The notes below the pieces were generated by a model that worked only from the letters and a program-made list of their open reading frames with translations, was not told the origin of the DNA and ran no database searches. A stretch of DNA of 7,817 nucleotides from Bacteroidales bacterium (GTDB lineage: Bacteria > Bacteroidota > Bacteroidia > Bacteroidales > Dysgonomonadaceae): contig JAAYTC010000387.1 of NCBI GenBank assembly GCA_012518155.1, positions 1 to 7,817 on the forward strand, read 5' to 3'. Position 1 is the first letter of the stretch; every line of letters starts with the position of its first letter. The position numbers were made by a program, and so were the translations under genes. Of the stretch, positions 6,853-7,817 are shown piece by piece.

Positions 6853-7527
6853 ATGAAGGAAAGAAAGATTACACTAAGCAACGAGATACTAGACGCATGC
6901 CCCGGCCTACACGTGGCGGCCATACGTTGCACGGTGAAAAACAGCCCTTTCGACGCGGGGTTATGGAGAGAAATTGACGAGTTTACCGCTCACTTTTCGG
7001 CCACTACGAAAATGGAGGAGATCAAAAAACAACCGGCTATCCACGCGACCCGGGAGGTGTATAAAAAGCTTGGAAAAGACCCTAACCGGTACCGTCCGGC
7101 AGGTGAGGCACTGTGCCGTCGCATCTTGAAAGGGCAGCCGCTTTACCGGATAGATACGCTGGTGGACTTGATCAACTTGGTCTCCCTGAAGACGGGTTAC
7201 TCCATCGGGGGGTTCGACGATGATCAAATAAAGGGTGATCTCGTGCTGGGCGTGGGAGAGGCTGACGAGAAGTTTGAGGCGATCGGCCGAGGGTTTCTTA
7301 ATATCGAGGGACTGCCGGTGTACCGCGACGAAGTGGGAGGAATCGGTACGCCCACCAGCGACGAAGAACGTACGAAAATAACGCCCTCCACCACGCGATT
7401 GTTGATGCTTATCAACGGGTACTCGGGAAAAGAGGGACTGCAAGTAGCCACGGAATACGCGTCGCGGCTTCTGAAGGAGCACGTGCAAGCAGAAGAGACG
7501 CGGATTGATCTCATTCATCACGAGTAA
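6853..7527 (+). CDS. Free-standing B3/B4-domain protein (PheRS beta editing-domain homologue)
   Basis: A 224-residue soluble protein that consists almost entirely of a B3/B4 (tRNA-binding/editing) domain, the module that in phenylalanyl-tRNA synthetase beta clears Tyr mischarged onto tRNA-Phe. Family features seen: the N-terminal DACPGLHVAAI and KNSPFDAGLW region, the central EVYKKLGKDPNRYRPAGEALCRRIL block, LVDLINLVSLKTGYSIGGFD, the GEADEKFEAIGRGFLNIEGL strand region, YRDEVGGIGTPTSDEERT, and a C-terminal helix bundle. There is no anticodon-binding, B1, B5 or catalytic synthetase domain, so it is not a fragment of pheT. Likely roles are trans-editing of aminoacyl-tRNA or another tRNA/amino-acid function; the substrate is unknown. 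The ATG at 6853 fits the family start; the frame is open further upstream only through promoter sequence, and a GTG sits directly before the ATG. It is monocistronic, with its own promoter and terminator, and divergent from the zapA cluster. Confidence 0.88.
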   Translation: MKERKITLSNEILDACPGLHVAAIRCTVKNSPFDAGLWREIDEFTAHFSATTKMEEIKKQPAIHATREVYKKLGKDPNRYRPAGEALCRRILKGQPLYRIDTLVDLINLVSLKTGYSIGGFDDDQIKGDLVLGVGEADEKFEAIGRGFLNIEGLPVYRDEVGGIGTPTSDEERTKITPSTTRLLMLINGYSGKEGLQVATEYASRLLKEHVQAEETRIDLIHHE

Positions 7528-7552
7528 TCCCGTCGCGTTCACCGCTCCTACC

Positions 7553-7582
7553 AGTGGCACGTTTCCAGGTGCCACTTTTTTT
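7553..7582 (+). terminator. Intrinsic terminator of the B3/B4-domain gene
   Basis: A perfect 8-bp stem (agtggcac at 7553-7560, gtgccact at 7569-7576) with an 8-nt loop is followed immediately by seven T (7576-7582). This is a textbook Rho-independent terminator 25 nt after the stop codon. Confidence 0.92.
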
Positions 7583-7683
7583 CGGGAATTTACTTGAATC
7601 TCCATGGACCAAACAACACCCTCTATATTAACATAAACCAACATCTGGCAACGTTTAATTATGAATCAATCCTCTATTTAAGC

Positions 7684-7783
7684 CCTATTTAATTCTAATC
7701 AAACTCTTATCTCACTCTATTATATTAGAAGAATAAAAGACTTTGATAAGACTTTGGTTAAAGTTTGATTAGAGTTTGGTAGG
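7684..7783. repeat. Imperfect inverted repeat built from 11-bp units
   Basis: The left arm (7684-7716) and right arm (7740-7783) are inverted relative to each other around an A/T-rich centre (7717-7739). Left ctaatcaaact (7695-7705) is the perfect reverse complement of agtttgattag (7762-7772), and left cttatc (7706-7711) is the reverse complement of gataag (7745-7750). The left segment 7684-7694 matches the reverse complement of the fourth right unit at 7 of 11 positions. If transcribed, the arms could form a 17-bp hairpin with an 11-nt bulge on one side. No T-run of terminator type follows. Confidence 0.75.
7740..7783 (+). repeat. Four tandem 11-bp units, consensus A[CG]TTTG[AG]T
   Basis: Four contiguous units of exactly 11 bp: actttgataag (7740-7750), actttggttaa (7751-7761), agtttgattag (7762-7772), agtttggtagg (7773-7783). 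All share A-S-TTTG-R-T, and units alternate TTTGAT and TTTGGT, so the array can also be read as two 22-bp units identical at 16 of 22 positions. The spacing is close to one helical turn, which places every TTTG on the same DNA face. Confidence 0.85.
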
Positions 7784-7817
7784 GAGAGGGGCGACCGGGG
7801 GAAGCGGTGCATCAACA

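Larger units (their letters stand above)
7583..7817. other. Intergenic right end without a supportable gene
   Basis: After the terminator there is no open frame of convincing length or composition. Bases 7583-7680 are A/T-rich and show no TAnnTTTG promoter that I can defend. Bases 7684-7783 hold the 11-bp repeat structure. The final 34 bases are abruptly G-rich, with G runs at 7782-7784, 7788-7791 and 7797-7801. A neighbouring gene presumably starts or ends just beyond the window. Confidence 0.6.

Noticed and set aside
6961..7644. A 227-codon open frame on the - strand, antisense to the B3/B4 gene
   Set aside because: It runs opposite a gene with clear family motifs, crosses that gene's terminator, and its translation shows no recognisable domain. 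It looks like an antisense shadow of a G+C-moderate coding sequence.
7782..7801. G-rich tract as a G-quadruplex
   Set aside because: Only three runs of three or more G are present within the window, so a stable three-layer quadruplex is not supported.
7769..7817. Possible C-terminus of a leftward gene entering from the right edge (frame ending ...PTKL, stop at 7769-7771)
   Set aside because: Only about 15 codons are visible, the end lies inside the 11-bp repeat, and there is no motif to support coding.
1..7817. CRISPR arrays, tRNA or rRNA genes, transposases, phage or toxin-antitoxin genes
   Set aside because: I looked for spaced direct repeats, cloverleaf-like segments and mobile-element motifs on both strands and saw none; the only tandem array is the short 11-bp repeat without spacers.

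Overview
The window looks like chromosomal DNA of a Bacteroidota bacterium, most likely of the order Bacteroidales. The evidence is: (i) start codons preceded by A/T-rich sequence with no Shine-Dalgarno motif; (ii) two TAnnTTTG promoter elements with TTTG or a near match about 20 nt upstream, the pattern read by the Bacteroidota primary sigma factor; (iii) a three-gene glycogen cluster (debranching enzyme, glycosyltransferase, GH57 alpha-amylase-like protein) of the Bacteroides/Parabacteroides type; (iv) the order coiled-coil gene, zapA, 6S-like RNA, rny. Genus cannot be fixed from this sequence alone.

Layout. Bases 1-4343 hold a rightward glycogen/alpha-glucan operon: a debranching enzyme whose 5' end lies outside the window, a GT4-type glycosyltransferase starting 10 nt later, and a GH57 protein after a 50-nt gap. 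A strong hairpin terminator (4368-4406) ends it. Leftward from about 6745 down to 4432 runs a cell-division/RNA-decay cluster: a small coiled-coil protein (ZapB-like in shape and position), zapA, a structured non-coding segment that I interpret as a 6S RNA candidate, and rny (ribonuclease Y). It converges on the glycogen operon. A short divergent region (6730-6852) carries one promoter in each direction, both with the same -7 box, TATATTTG. The rightward promoter drives a free-standing B3/B4-domain protein (6853-7527), which ends in a clear intrinsic terminator (7553-7582). The last 235 nt contain no supportable gene but hold a striking 11-bp-phased repeat with an inverted partner.

How the genes fit together. 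The three glycogen genes probably act on cytoplasmic storage polysaccharide: chain building by the glycosyltransferase, branch removal by the debranching enzyme, and an uncertain role for the GH57 protein, because its expected catalytic Asp is Asn. The leftward cluster joins FtsZ-ring assembly with global RNA control (6S-type RNA and RNase Y). The B3/B4 protein resembles the editing module of phenylalanyl-tRNA synthetase beta.

Most of the window is recognisable core-genome content; I did not find an obvious new multi-gene system. The items most worth a second look are the GH57 catalytic-site substitution, the 11-bp phased palindromic repeat at the right end, the zapA-rny structured RNA, and the possibly leaderless B3/B4 transcript.
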